Below are positions 46,592 through 54,923 of a stretch of DNA of 64,000 nt, piece after piece; the stretch's first letter is position 1, and every line of letters starts with the position of its first letter. A program made the position numbers and the translations under genes. The notes beneath the pieces were generated by a model that worked only from the letters and a program-made list of their open reading frames with translations, searched no databases and was not told the origin of the DNA. The stretch spans positions 4,079,678 through 4,143,677 of the forward strand of contig OZ244045.1 of assembly GCA_965215295.1 (NCBI GenBank). Direction: 5' to 3'. The stretch comes from HK1 sp965215295. Lineage in GTDB: Bacteria > Pseudomonadota > Gammaproteobacteria > HK1.

Positions 46592-46800
46592 GCGCACCCG
46601 CACATCGCGGGCGCGGGTGACGCCGCGAGGATCCGTACACGCTCGCCGAGTGCGCATCCGCACATCGCGGGGGCGGGTGACGCCGCGAGGCCCCGTACAC
46701 GCTCGCCGAGTGCGCATCCTTGCATCGCGGGGCGGGCGACGCCGCGAGGCCCCGTACATGCTCGCCGAGTGCGCATCCGCGCATCGTGGGGGCGGGTCTC
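46592..46800. repeat. 60-bp tandem repeat, about 3.5 copies, 3' of the DMGDH-like gene
   Basis: Units start at 46592, 46652, 46712 and 46771 (the third is 1 bp short). They begin 8 bp after the stop codon. The rest of the 418-bp gap to the next gene (46801-47001) shows no gene or clear promoter. Confidence 0.85.
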
Positions 46801-47001
46801 CTGGCTGCTTTCCCGCGGCTTGCGGACATTGCGTATCCGCTGCATCGCACATTACGTATCGCGGGTCTTGACTCGTCACCGCGCGGCCGGAATCCTGCCG
46901 CCCGCAATTCCGTCCGGCGACGGCCGGCCAGGGACCCGCACCCGCTGCGGCCGCTCCGGCCGGCATCGCCCCGATTCACACCATAGAGGAGACCCGAGTC
47001 C

Positions 47002-47394
47002 ATGGATCGAGAACGCTACGAAACCGGATTGAAGGTACGTTCGGAGGTGCTCGGAGACGAGTACGTCAACAAGGCGATACAGGGCGCGACCGACTTCAAC
47101 CGCGACTTCCAGAACCTCGTCACCGAGTATTGCTGGGGAGAGATCTGGGGCAGCCCCCACCTCGACCGCAAGCAGCGCAGCATCCTGAACCTGGGCATGC
47201 TCGCGGCGCTCGGCCGCAGCCACGAATTCGAGCTGCACTTCCGTGGCGCCATCCGCAACGGCGTCACCCGCGACGAGCTGAAGGACGTGTTGCACCAGAT
47301 CACGATCTACTGCGGGGTCCCGGCCGGGGTCGAGAGCTTCCGGATCGCCCGGCGCGTGCTCGACGAGGTGGACGACGGCGCCCGGAATCGATAG
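47002..47394 (+). CDS. 4-carboxymuconolactone decarboxylase-like protein (PcaC type)
   Basis: 130 residues, normal length for PcaC. Reads DRERYETGLKVRSEVLGDEYV, RKQRSILNLGMLAALGRSHEFELHFRGAIRNGVTRDELKDVLHQITIYCGVPAGVESFR, which is the CMD pattern. PcaC makes 3-oxoadipate enol-lactone in protocatechuate catabolism, but paralogues have other roles, and no protocatechuate genes are visible here. Good GAGGAG ribosome site. Confidence 0.85.
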   Translation: MDRERYETGLKVRSEVLGDEYVNKAIQGATDFNRDFQNLVTEYCWGEIWGSPHLDRKQRSILNLGMLAALGRSHEFELHFRGAIRNGVTRDELKDVLHQITIYCGVPAGVESFRIARRVLDEVDDGARNR

Positions 47395-47522
47395 CACAGC
47401 CGGATCCCGGCCGGTTCCGGCTCGCCGAGGTGCGCAAGGTGGCGGAACGGGATAGCGTCGCGGGAGCCCGGACGGTCCTCCACCGGATCGCACGGGGTGG
47501 CGACGGAGGACGGAGGGACAGC

Positions 47523-48407
47523 ATGGCATCGAGCGCGATCGGATTCGTCGGCCTCGGCAACATGGGCCGGCCGATGGCGGCCAACCTCGTGAAGTCGGGG
47601 CGGGAAGTGGTCGTGCACGACGCGGCGGGCACCCGGGCGCGGGCGCCGCGGGGTGCGGTGCCCGCCGCATCGAACGCTGCGGTCGCGGCCCGGGTCGAGG
47701 CGGTTCACCTGTGCGTGCCGGACGGCCGGGCGTCGGAGTCGATCGCGCGCGAGATCGCCGGCGCACCCGATCAAAGGGCGCGTCTCGTGGTGGACCATTC
47801 GACCATTGGGACCGCGGCGGCGGTCCGCGTGCACGAGTTGCTCGCCGGCCATGGCATCGAGTACGTGGATGCGCCCGTCTCGGGCGGCGTGCGCGGCGCC
47901 GTCAACGCGGCCCTGTCGATCATGTACTCGGGACCGGAGGCGACGCTCGAGAGGCTGCGGCCGGTGTTCGAATCCATGGCCGGCAACGTGTTCCGGGTCG
48001 GAACCGGCCCCGGCCAGGGACAGGCGATGAAGGTGCTCAACAATTTCCTCTCCGGCACCGCCATGGCCGCCACCGCCGAGGCCGTCGCCTTCGGGGTCGG
48101 GCAGGGCCTGGACATGAAGATGATCCTCGATGTGGTGAACGCATCGAGCGGACGCAATACCGCGACCGCCGACAAGTTCCCCGACCGGATCCTGTCCGGC
48201 ACCTACGACGCGGGCTTCTCCAGTACCCAGTTCAACAAGGACCTCGGGCTGTATCGCGACGCCGCCGATGCCATCGGCGCGGCGCGCCCCGTCAGCCCCG
48301 CGGTATCCGACGTCTGGCGACGCCTCGAAGCGCACGAGCCGAACGCGGACATCACGCGCATCTACACCTTCGTACGCGACACGCTCCAACCGCCCGAGCG
48401 GGACTGA
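47523..48407 (+). CDS. 3-hydroxyisobutyrate/tartronate-semialdehyde-type NAD(P) dehydrogenase
   Basis: 294 residues. N-terminal nucleotide motif GFVGLGNMGRPMAANL at 7-22, substrate-binding DAPVSGGVRGA, and the catalytic Lys in the MKVLNNFLSG helix. These enzymes oxidise beta-hydroxyacids such as 3-hydroxyisobutyrate or reduce tartronate semialdehyde; substrate not determined. Starts 128 bp after the PcaC-like gene on the same strand, probably co-transcribed. Confidence 0.88.
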   Translation: MASSAIGFVGLGNMGRPMAANLVKSGREVVVHDAAGTRARAPRGAVPAASNAAVAARVEAVHLCVPDGRASESIAREIAGAPDQRARLVVDHSTIGTAAAVRVHELLAGHGIEYVDAPVSGGVRGAVNAALSIMYSGPEATLERLRPVFESMAGNVFRVGTGPGQGQAMKVLNNFLSGTAMAATAEAVAFGVGQGLDMKMILDVVNASSGRNTATADKFPDRILSGTYDAGFSSTQFNKDLGLYRDAADAIGAARPVSPAVSDVWRRLEAHEPNADITRIYTFVRDTLQPPERD

Positions 48408-48409
48408 CG

Positions 48410-48643
48410 CGGGGAATGCCCGTGCGTCGGGCATCGCGCGCCGAGATGGCGGGGCGCCTCGGCGAGTTCGACATCGTGCTCGCCCTGGACCTCCGTGAAC
48501 GCAGGCAGCACCTGCGCGTTCCGTTCCGCTGCCGTGTCGAGCGTCTTCGTGGTTGTCCCGAACACGTCCGTAATCTGGTGCGCCAAGGCCATCGCTCGTT
48601 CGACGTGACCCCAAGCACCAAGCCCACGTGGAAAGACCGCAGG
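48410..48643 (-). pseudogene. Possible gene remnant downstream of the SDH protease
   Basis: A minus-strand frame reads GHVERAMALAHQITDVFGTT then LDTAAERNAQVLPAFTEVQ, which has natural protein composition unlike the usual GC-shadow frames. No family recognised, no clear start and a 3' end over the convergent gene. It may be the tail of a lost gene or chance. Confidence 0.25.
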
Positions 48644-48695
48644 TCACTTCCTCCTGACCGTGCGTCGCACCAGAACCTCAATTCATGTCATGCGC

Positions 48696-49553
48696 CTACG
48701 CGGACGCCGGAGGTGGTCGGGAGAAGATCTGGGACGCGGTTTGTCCTTCATAGATTGCTGCGGCATCAAGTGCGGCGTATTTCGCCCACATTCGCCAGAT
48801 GCTTTGCCATCGGGCATCGGAACCCGATATCTCCTCGACCGGCAACCCGAGCTCCTTTGCATGGCGGGCCGATATCGCCGTCCCGTGGCTCTGGGGGTTC
48901 TCGATCAACGGCACTCGCAGCTTCGATGCGAGTGCGGCGATCTGGCTCTCGTCGCGTCCTTCCACGCAGGCGATTGCCTCATTCATCTGATCATCGGTGC
49001 GTATGATCGCGTCTTTCGCTTGCTGCACGAGAAGGGCTGTAATGTCGTTGAGCAACGACGCGTGCAGTGGATACGTTTCCGGGTTGGCCTGAATCCGTCG
49101 CTCGGCGTCTTCGACCGCTGCGATGATCGCCTTTCCAGATGCGAACGTTCCGCTTTGCAGTCGAAACTGGGGATCGATTGGGCCGAGATCGCTCGTCGGA
49201 CCCATGAGAATCCGATCGGCTCCGAGCACGAACAAGGTTCCGGCGCTCTTTGCCTGGTCCGGCACGATGACGGTGAGCTTGTCGCATCGCGACTGTGCTT
49301 GGCGAACGAGTCGGAGCGCTGTTTCTCCGTCGCCACCGAGCGTGCACAGCATGACATGAAGGTTCTCGTCAGGGCTTGCATCGTAGAGCGTCTCCTCGAA
49401 CAGCGTGACACTGTGCGGGAACAAGTAGTCCACCATGACAACGAGCCGACATGCGTAGGTTGCCTGATAGTGACGAATCAGCGTTTGACGTTCGTATCGA
49501 GGCGCGTGATGCGCCTCGTACAGCGGGCTTCGCCCCGGTCCCGGCTCAGTCAT
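48696..49553 (-). CDS. SDH/ClpP-fold serine protease-like protein
   Basis: 285 residues. The central part (LCTLGGDGETALRLVRQAQ, LTVIVPDQAKSAGTLFVLGADRILMGPTSDLGPIDPQF) matches the SDH_sah family of the ClpP/crotonase fold. The Ser in KSAGT is the likely nucleophile. SDH_sah proteins are typically membrane-associated or cytosolic; substrates are mostly unknown. No signal peptide. The ATG overlaps the stop of the upstream small ORF by 8 nt, so the two are translated together. Confidence 0.8.
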   Translation of the reverse strand: MTEPGPGRSPLYEAHHAPRYERQTLIRHYQATYACRLVVMVDYLFPHSVTLFEETLYDASPDENLHVMLCTLGGDGETALRLVRQAQSRCDKLTVIVPDQAKSAGTLFVLGADRILMGPTSDLGPIDPQFRLQSGTFASGKAIIAAVEDAERRIQANPETYPLHASLLNDITALLVQQAKDAIIRTDDQMNEAIACVEGRDESQIAALASKLRVPLIENPQSHGTAISARHAKELGLPVEEISGSDARWQSIWRMWAKYAALDAAAIYEGQTASQIFSRPPPASA

Positions 49554-49725
49554 GGTTCAGCGACAGGGGCACCCTCGAGAGAGGATTGACCGGGGGCCTG
49601 CCTTCCCGTGCCTTTTGTCCTTGCTCCCGGGCGGTTTTCGCACGTTGGATGCGGATGAACCAGTCTTCATCTATCTCGACCGGTCGCTTGCCGACGGGTT
49701 CCTCCTGCTTCGGGTCGATCATCAT
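49546..49725 (-). CDS. Small acidic/basic ORF coupled to the SDH protease gene
   Basis: 59 residues (MMIDPKQEEPVGKRPVEIDE, then DWFIRIQRAKTAREQGQKAR, then a Pro-rich end). A strong GGAGGAG ribosome site precedes the double ATG. Its stop overlaps the protease start (ATGACTGA). No known family; the coupling suggests a partner, substrate adaptor or inhibitor. Confidence 0.65.
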   Translation of the reverse strand: MMIDPKQEEPVGKRPVEIDEDWFIRIQRAKTAREQGQKAREGRPPVNPLSRVPLSLNHD

Positions 49726-49845
49726 CGGCTCCTCCGGTTGCTGGTCCCGTGAGTGACAAGTCTCCTGCAGGAACAGGAAGTGCGCAGCATACGCCGAAAC
49801 GGATCTTCTGTGGCCCCGACAGAGCGTCTTCCCCCGGTTTGCATG

Positions 49846-50595
49846 TCAGCTCCCTGATTTCACGAGCCAGCCGCCGGCGGCCTGGATGGGAAACGGATCG
49901 CCCGGAACGCTCACCCAAACGGCGAGGGCCTCGCGCGGCGCCGGGTTCGATGCCGGCGGGAGCTCCCCCGATGCCTCGTACCCACCACCGGCGCCGTTCA
50001 ACCGGTGCCGGCTCCATCCGAGCACCACGAACTTGTGCTCGAGAGTCCGGCCGCGATTCTCGCCGGCGCCCACCTCGGTGACGAAACCGGACCCGAGCCG
50101 CGCCACGTGCAGCTCGAGGGACTCCGGAACTTCGATCGCCGGCTCGAAACGCGCTTCGAAACGGCCGTCGCGCACGTCCACCGAGATCGATCCGACATCG
50201 ACGTCCTCGTGCAGCTCCAGGGTCGGATTCCGGAACCAGCCGCGCCACTCGCGGCCTCCGACCACGAAGCCGGGGGTATAGATGCCGCGGGTGCGTCCGA
50301 CCTCCCGGTACGTCCGCTGCCGGTCGGAATGTTCGCGGGCGGCGAATCGATCCGGCCACCCGATGTAGTCCCAGTAATCGACGTGGAAGGCGACGGGGAC
50401 GACCCGGCTCCAGAGATCGGCACGCGCCTCGGTGGCGTTGAGCCACTTCTCGGCCGGCGGGCAGCTACTGCATCCCTCGGAGGTGAACAGCTCGACGAGG
50501 GTGACCCGCGAGACCGGGCCCCGGATATCGGCGCTCCGGGCCACGCCCGAGATCGGCAGCGCGAGGGAGAGAAACAGGACGAGGCAGCGAAGCAT
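49846..50595 (-). CDS. Exported DUF1223 thioredoxin-like protein
   Basis: 249 residues. A signal peptide (MLRCLVLFLSLALPISGVARS) is followed by VELFTSEGCSSCPPAEKWL, the family hallmark with a CxxC redox-type motif. VPVAFHVDYWDYIGWPDRFA and YTPGFVVGGREW follow. Probably periplasmic; function unknown. Divergent from the SDR gene. Confidence 0.85.
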   Translation of the reverse strand: MLRCLVLFLSLALPISGVARSADIRGPVSRVTLVELFTSEGCSSCPPAEKWLNATEARADLWSRVVPVAFHVDYWDYIGWPDRFAAREHSDRQRTYREVGRTRGIYTPGFVVGGREWRGWFRNPTLELHEDVDVGSISVDVRDGRFEARFEPAIEVPESLELHVARLGSGFVTEVGAGENRGRTLEHKFVVLGWSRHRLNGAGGGYEASGELPPASNPAPREALAVWVSVPGDPFPIQAAGGWLVKSGS

Positions 50596-50796
50596 GGCGG
50601 GACTCCACGAGGCAGCGGAAGGACCGTCGAGTGTACCGGCTTGTGGACGGGATGGCCGGCGGGTTCCCGCACAGCGTCCTCCGCCCGCTCGGGCGGGACC
50701 ATGTCGCGGCGCTGTTCGACGCGAGGGACTGGACACCGCCCGGGGGAGCACGGATAGTCGCCGGCGCCCGCGGCGACGCGGCCAAGCCCGAAGGAG

Positions 50797-51555
50797 ATGG
50801 AGCCGAACGTGCGGGAAGTGATGCTCATCACCGGCGCGAGCCGGGGCATCGGTGCGGCCGGCGCGGTACTGGCGGCCGAGCGCGGGTACGACGTGGCGAT
50901 CGGCTACCGGCGGGACTCCGAGGCGGCCGGGTCGGTCGCGGAGCAGGCGCGGTCCCGCGGCGCCCGGGCGGTGGCGATCCAGGCCGACGTTGCGCGCGAA
51001 GACGACGTGGAACGCATGTTCGCCACCGTGGACGCCGAGCTCGGAACCCTCGCGGTGCTGGTCAACAACGCGGGCACGCTCGACCTCCAGATGCGGCTCG
51101 ACGAGATGCCGGTCGAGCGGGTCGAGCGCACGCTGCGGGTCAACGTCCTCGGCGTGTTCCTGTGCTGCCGCGCCGCGGTGCGGCGCATGTCCACGCGCCA
51201 CGGCGGCGCCGGCGGGCGCATCGTGAACGTCTCGTCGGTGGCGGCCCGGATGGGCGGCGCGCGCGAATACGTCGACTACGCGGCGTCGAAGGGCGCGGTG
51301 GATACGATGACGGTGGGTCTCGCGAACGAAGTGGCGGAGGAGGGCGTCCGTGTCAATGCGGTCCGGCCGGGGATCGTCTACACCGATCTCCACGCGCTCG
51401 GCGGCGAGCCGGGCCGGGTCGACCGGGTCAAGGCCTCCGTCCCCATGAAGCGGGGCGGAGAGGCGGCGGAGATCGCCCATGCCATCCTGTGGCTCGCGTC
51501 GGACGAGTCGTCGTACTGCACCGGCTCGCTCGTGGACGTGTCGGGAGGGCGTTGA
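50797..51555 (+). CDS. Short-chain dehydrogenase/reductase
   Basis: 252 residues. TGASRGIG cofactor motif near residues 12-19, NNAG, catalytic Ser in NVSSVA and the YAASK Tyr-Lys motif: a classical SDR, closest in form to 3-oxoacyl reductases and sugar dehydrogenases. The start is uncertain: ATG 50797 sits directly against GGAG, so GTG 50809 is an alternative. The stop lies 1 bp before the phosphatase ATG. Confidence 0.88.
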   Translation: MEPNVREVMLITGASRGIGAAGAVLAAERGYDVAIGYRRDSEAAGSVAEQARSRGARAVAIQADVAREDDVERMFATVDAELGTLAVLVNNAGTLDLQMRLDEMPVERVERTLRVNVLGVFLCCRAAVRRMSTRHGGAGGRIVNVSSVAARMGGAREYVDYAASKGAVDTMTVGLANEVAEEGVRVNAVRPGIVYTDLHALGGEPGRVDRVKASVPMKRGGEAAEIAHAILWLASDESSYCTGSLVDVSGGR

Positions 51556-51556
51556 A

Positions 51557-52339
51557 ATGGGACCGGACACCGCCGCCCTCGCCCCCGCCCTGTGCGAGAT
51601 CGCACACCGGGCCGGCCGGGAGATCCTCGCGGTCTACGCGAGCGACTTCACGGTGTTCGACAAGGCGGACGCCTCCCCGGTCACCGAGGCCGACAGGCGC
51701 GCCGAACGGGTCATCCTGGACGGGCTGGCGGCATGCGCGCCGGACCTCGCGGTGGTGGCGGAAGAGTCCGTCGCGGACGGCGACGTCCCCGAACTCGACG
51801 GCCGGCCGTTCTTCCTCGTCGATCCGCTCGACGGCACCCGGGAGTTCATCGGCCGCAACGGCGAGTTCACGGTGAACGTCGCGCTCGTCGAAGACGGCGC
51901 GCCGACCGCCGCCGTGGTCCATCTCCCGGCCCTCGACGAGACGTTCTGGACCGACGGCGACGGGAAGGCGTGGCGCGCTCGCGGCGGCGGGACCGCGGAG
52001 CGGATCAGGTGCCGCCAGCCCGGCGGCGAAGGCCTGACGGTGATCGCCAGCCGTTCGCACCGCAGCGCCGAAACCGACACCTACCTCGAACGGTTCGAGA
52101 TCGCCCGGATCGTGAGCGCCGGCTCGTCGCTGAAGTTCTGCCGGATCGCCGAGGGAGCGGCGGACCTGTACCCGCGGCTCGGCCGCACGATGGAATGGGA
52201 CATCGCGGCGGGCCATGCGATCGTCGCGGCGGCCGGAGGCAGCGTCGAAACCCTCGACGGCGGCCGGCTCGTGTACGGCAAGCCGGGCTTCGAGAACCCC
52301 CACTTCGTGGTCCGCGGTCTCGCGCGGGGGCCCGGCTGA
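51557..52339 (+). CDS. CysQ-like 3'(2'),5'-bisphosphate nucleotidase (inositol monophosphatase family)
   Basis: 260 residues. Metal-binding motifs AEESVAD (Glu), DPLDGTREF and EWDIAAGHAIVAAAGG are all present. CysQ hydrolyses 3'-phosphoadenosine 5'-phosphate made in sulfate assimilation. TREF after DPLDG favours CysQ over plain inositol phosphatases. Operon with the SDR gene before it (ribosome site within that gene's end) and the quinone oxidoreductase 13 bp after. Confidence 0.85.
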   Translation: MGPDTAALAPALCEIAHRAGREILAVYASDFTVFDKADASPVTEADRRAERVILDGLAACAPDLAVVAEESVADGDVPELDGRPFFLVDPLDGTREFIGRNGEFTVNVALVEDGAPTAAVVHLPALDETFWTDGDGKAWRARGGGTAERIRCRQPGGEGLTVIASRSHRSAETDTYLERFEIARIVSAGSSLKFCRIAEGAADLYPRLGRTMEWDIAAGHAIVAAAGGSVETLDGGRLVYGKPGFENPHFVVRGLARGPG

Positions 52340-52352
52340 AGGAAGGAGCACC

Positions 52353-53360
52353 ATGACCGCACCAGCGATTCCTGCCCGCATGACCGCGATCGAGGTTTCC
52401 GAACCCGGCGGACCAGAGGTGCTCGCGCCCGTCGAGCGCGAGGTCCCCGAACCCGCTCCCGGCGAGGTGCTGGTCGCGGTCGAAGCGGCAGGGGTGAACC
52501 GCCCGGACGTGATGCAGCGCCAAGGGCTCTACCCGCCGCCGCCCGGCGCGTCGGACATTCCCGGGCTGGAAATCGCGGGCACCGTGGTGGGGCTCGGCGA
52601 CGGGGTCGACACCCCGGCGCTCGGGTCCCGGGTGTGCGCGCTCGTCACCGGAGGCGGATACGCCGAGTACTGCGCCGCGGCGGCGCCGCTCTGCCTGCCG
52701 ATGCCCTCCGGACTGGACGCGGTCGCGGCCGCCGCGCTCCCGGAGACGTTCTTCACGGTATGGACCAACGTCTTCGATCGCGCCCGCCTTTCCGAGGGGG
52801 AGTCGCTCCTCGTACACGGCGGATCGAGCGGCATCGGCACCACCGCGATCCAGCTCGCCCGGGCGTTCGGCGCGACCGTCTACGTCACCGCGGGCTCGAA
52901 GGCGAAGTGCGACGCCTGCCTGGCGCTCGGGGCGGACGCCGCCATCAGCTACCGCGAAGACGACTTCGTCGAGCGGATCGGCGCCCTCACCGGCGGGCGC
53001 GGGGTCGACGTGGTGCTCGACATGATCGCGGGCGACTACCTCGCCCGGAACCTGAAGTGCCTCGCTACCGAGGGCCGGCTCGTGATCATCGCGGTGCAGC
53101 ACGGTCCGAAGGTCGAGCAGCTCAACGTGCTGCCCATCATGCTTCGGCGCCTGACGGTGACCGGGTCCACGCTCCGCCCCCGCTCCGTCGAACAGAAGGC
53201 GCCCATTGCGCGCGCGCTCCATGCGAAGGTGTGGCCGTTGCTCGCGGCGGGCACGGTCGGACCGATCGTGCACGCGCGATTCCCGCTCGCCGACGCGGCC
53301 GGCGCCCACCGGCTGATGGAGAGCAGCGAGCACGTCGGGAAGATCGTGCTGGAGGTGTAG
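52353..53360 (+). CDS. NAD(P)H:quinone oxidoreductase, zinc-free MDR family
   Basis: 335 residues. PGLEIAGTVVGLG, the NADPH-binding VHGGSSGIGTTAIQLAR and GGRGVDVVLDMIAGDY are typical of zeta-crystallin/QOR proteins (the TP53I3/PIG3-like branch). No zinc ligands. Strong AAGGAG ribosome site. Last gene of the SDR-CysQ-QOR operon. Confidence 0.9.
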   Translation: MTAPAIPARMTAIEVSEPGGPEVLAPVEREVPEPAPGEVLVAVEAAGVNRPDVMQRQGLYPPPPGASDIPGLEIAGTVVGLGDGVDTPALGSRVCALVTGGGYAEYCAAAAPLCLPMPSGLDAVAAAALPETFFTVWTNVFDRARLSEGESLLVHGGSSGIGTTAIQLARAFGATVYVTAGSKAKCDACLALGADAAISYREDDFVERIGALTGGRGVDVVLDMIAGDYLARNLKCLATEGRLVIIAVQHGPKVEQLNVLPIMLRRLTVTGSTLRPRSVEQKAPIARALHAKVWPLLAAGTVGPIVHARFPLADAAGAHRLMESSEHVGKIVLEV

Positions 53361-53510
53361 CCGCTCCACGGACGCTTCGCGGGGCCGGCGCGGCCCGGAC
53401 GCTCCAGACGCCCGGCCCGGCCCCACTCCGCCCCGAACGCCCCGGCGTCAGCGCGGACGTCCCGTCCGCGGCGGGTCCCGGAGCCACCGTTCCCCATGCG
53501 GGCGATCGGA

Positions 53511-53622
53511 GGAGAATCCGCGCCTCGCCGCTCTACTCCAGGTCGGGCGTCTCGCTGTGCGCCCGGACATTCGCGCAGGTGGTCGGAGAATCCGCGCCTT
53601 GCCGACCTACTCCAGGTCGGGG
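53511..53622. repeat. 74-bp-spaced duplication of a gene's 3' end
   Basis: 53511-53548 and 53585-53622 match with a few differences. The right copy includes the stop and last codons of the PhnD-like gene, and the left copy lies downstream. The remaining 53361-53510 shows no gene. Confidence 0.75.
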
Positions 53623-54479
53623 TACCCCGCCGCGATCGCCGCACGCTCCAGTGCGAGCAGCGGCTCGTAGGCATCGACCGACAGTATCGAGAGTCCGCGG
53701 ATGAGCAACGCCTCGCGGGTCTCGGCGAGGTCCGGGCGGGAGAACGCGCGCCCGAGCGCATGCCGAATGGAATCGAGGGACGCGCCGGAGCGATCGGCGG
53801 CGGTGACGAACGGCAGTCCCGGCATGCGCTGCGTAAAGGCGAGCACCACGAGCCCGTCCAGCGCCGAGGGGCGATAGCGGGCGAGCAACGCCCACGTCAC
53901 GCAATCGACCGAGCAGATGTCGGCGCGGCCTTCGCGGACCGCCTCGATGCTCGCGGGGTGGGCGCCCGTCTCGATCGTCCGCGCGAAGAACCGCCCGCCT
54001 CCCGCAATCGGCGCGACCATGGCCCTGAGCGCGTTGTACCCGGACTGGGAGTCCCGCGCGTTGAATGCGCACACGGCGCCACGCAACGCGCCGAGGTCCG
54101 CGGCGCGGCTCGATGCGCGCACCACCACGACACTGGAGTACCGGTGGCTTTCGCAGCCGGGAGCCGCGTAGTGCGGAGTCGCGACGACCCGGAGAGTCCC
54201 GCGGTACGCCGTCGCCACGGGATACCCGCACGACTGCGAAAGAAGCAGGCGGTCCGGCCGCCAGGCGTCATGGTGGTCGCCCGGACGCTCGAGCGCATCC
54301 GGCACGTCGCGCACGCCACCCTCGCGCAGCTCGCCGGCGATGGCGGTCCAGAGGCCGTCGGTCCATTCGCCGACCTCGGGCAGGTCGTACATCGGCAGGC
54401 TCGCGCGCAGGGCAGTAGTCCCTCCCGGATTCCGTGGCGCGGCGGCGCAACGCCACGCGCCATGTTCCGCCGGCGTCAT
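53607..54479 (-). CDS. PhnD/SsuA-like substrate-binding protein
   Basis: 290 residues. RASLPMYDLPEVGEWTDGLW, VVVVRASSRAADLGALRG, AFNARDSQSGYNALRAM and DICSVDCVTWALL match the PhnD-type periplasmic-binding fold used for phosphonate or phosphate esters. No signal peptide or lipobox is visible from the ATG at 54479, and no permease or ATPase partner is adjacent. It may be a cytoplasmic or orphan sensor-like protein. A later Met before YDLPEV is an alternative start. Confidence 0.75.
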   Translation of the reverse strand: MTPAEHGAWRCAAAPRNPGGTTALRASLPMYDLPEVGEWTDGLWTAIAGELREGGVRDVPDALERPGDHHDAWRPDRLLLSQSCGYPVATAYRGTLRVVATPHYAAPGCESHRYSSVVVVRASSRAADLGALRGAVCAFNARDSQSGYNALRAMVAPIAGGGRFFARTIETGAHPASIEAVREGRADICSVDCVTWALLARYRPSALDGLVVLAFTQRMPGLPFVTAADRSGASLDSIRHALGRAFSRPDLAETREALLIRGLSILSVDAYEPLLALERAAIAAGYPDLE

Positions 54480-54636
54480 TTCACGCGACGGTTCCGGACG
54501 GGTGTCCGAAGGACGCGGGCCGCAAGGGAGCCGGCCGTTCCACCGGCCGGCGTGGCCGGAGCAACCCGGACACGGCGATGCGTGGGCCGGAGGCCGCCAC
54601 AGCGTCCGGGACCGGAACCGTGAGGCTTCATGCTCG

Positions 54637-54797
54637 ACACCGGATCAGCAGTTCTCATTTTGGCGCCTGACTTCACCCTGAGCCGCAAGCCGTCTTCTCC
54701 TTGCGACTCGATCGGGGGCAGATCGGGGGCGGATCGACGGTCGTGCCGGTCCTGCCGCGGGACCCGACGAGCAAAATGAGAATTGCTGACACCGGAT
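54637..54797. mobile_element. MITE-like 143-bp insertion (or duplicated operator) upstream of the peptide ABC operon
   Basis: 54646-54662 (CAGCAGTTCTCATTTTG) and 54772-54788 form a 17-bp inverted repeat with one mismatch. The same 9-bp ACACCGGAT lies directly outside each end (54637-54645, 54789-54797). This is the layout of a non-autonomous transposon with target duplication. No coding capacity inside. The right end also pairs with AGCAATTCT at 54798-54806, so a regulatory palindrome is an alternative reading. Confidence 0.65.
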
Positions 54798-54923
54798 AGC
54801 AATTCTTCTCATCAAAATCAAACTCGATTACCCTGTCCCGAACGCGGCGTCCGGACTGCCATGGACATCGCTCCCGTCGACGGCCCGATGGCCGAAGACA
54901 CACATCTCCAAGGAGGTTCCCCG

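Noticed and set aside
46592..46800. CRISPR-like array or tRNA cluster
   Set aside because: 60-bp head-to-tail units with no variable spacers, no cloverleaf and no anticodon arm.
48352..48681. 109-codon minus-strand frame near 48.5 kb
   Set aside because: Arg/Ser-rich shadow composition; the neighbouring frame has more natural composition but is itself only a weak remnant call.
54637..54806. Riboswitch upstream of the peptide ABC operon
   Set aside because: The pairing is explained by inverted repeats with a target duplication, and no conserved riboswitch core was recognised.
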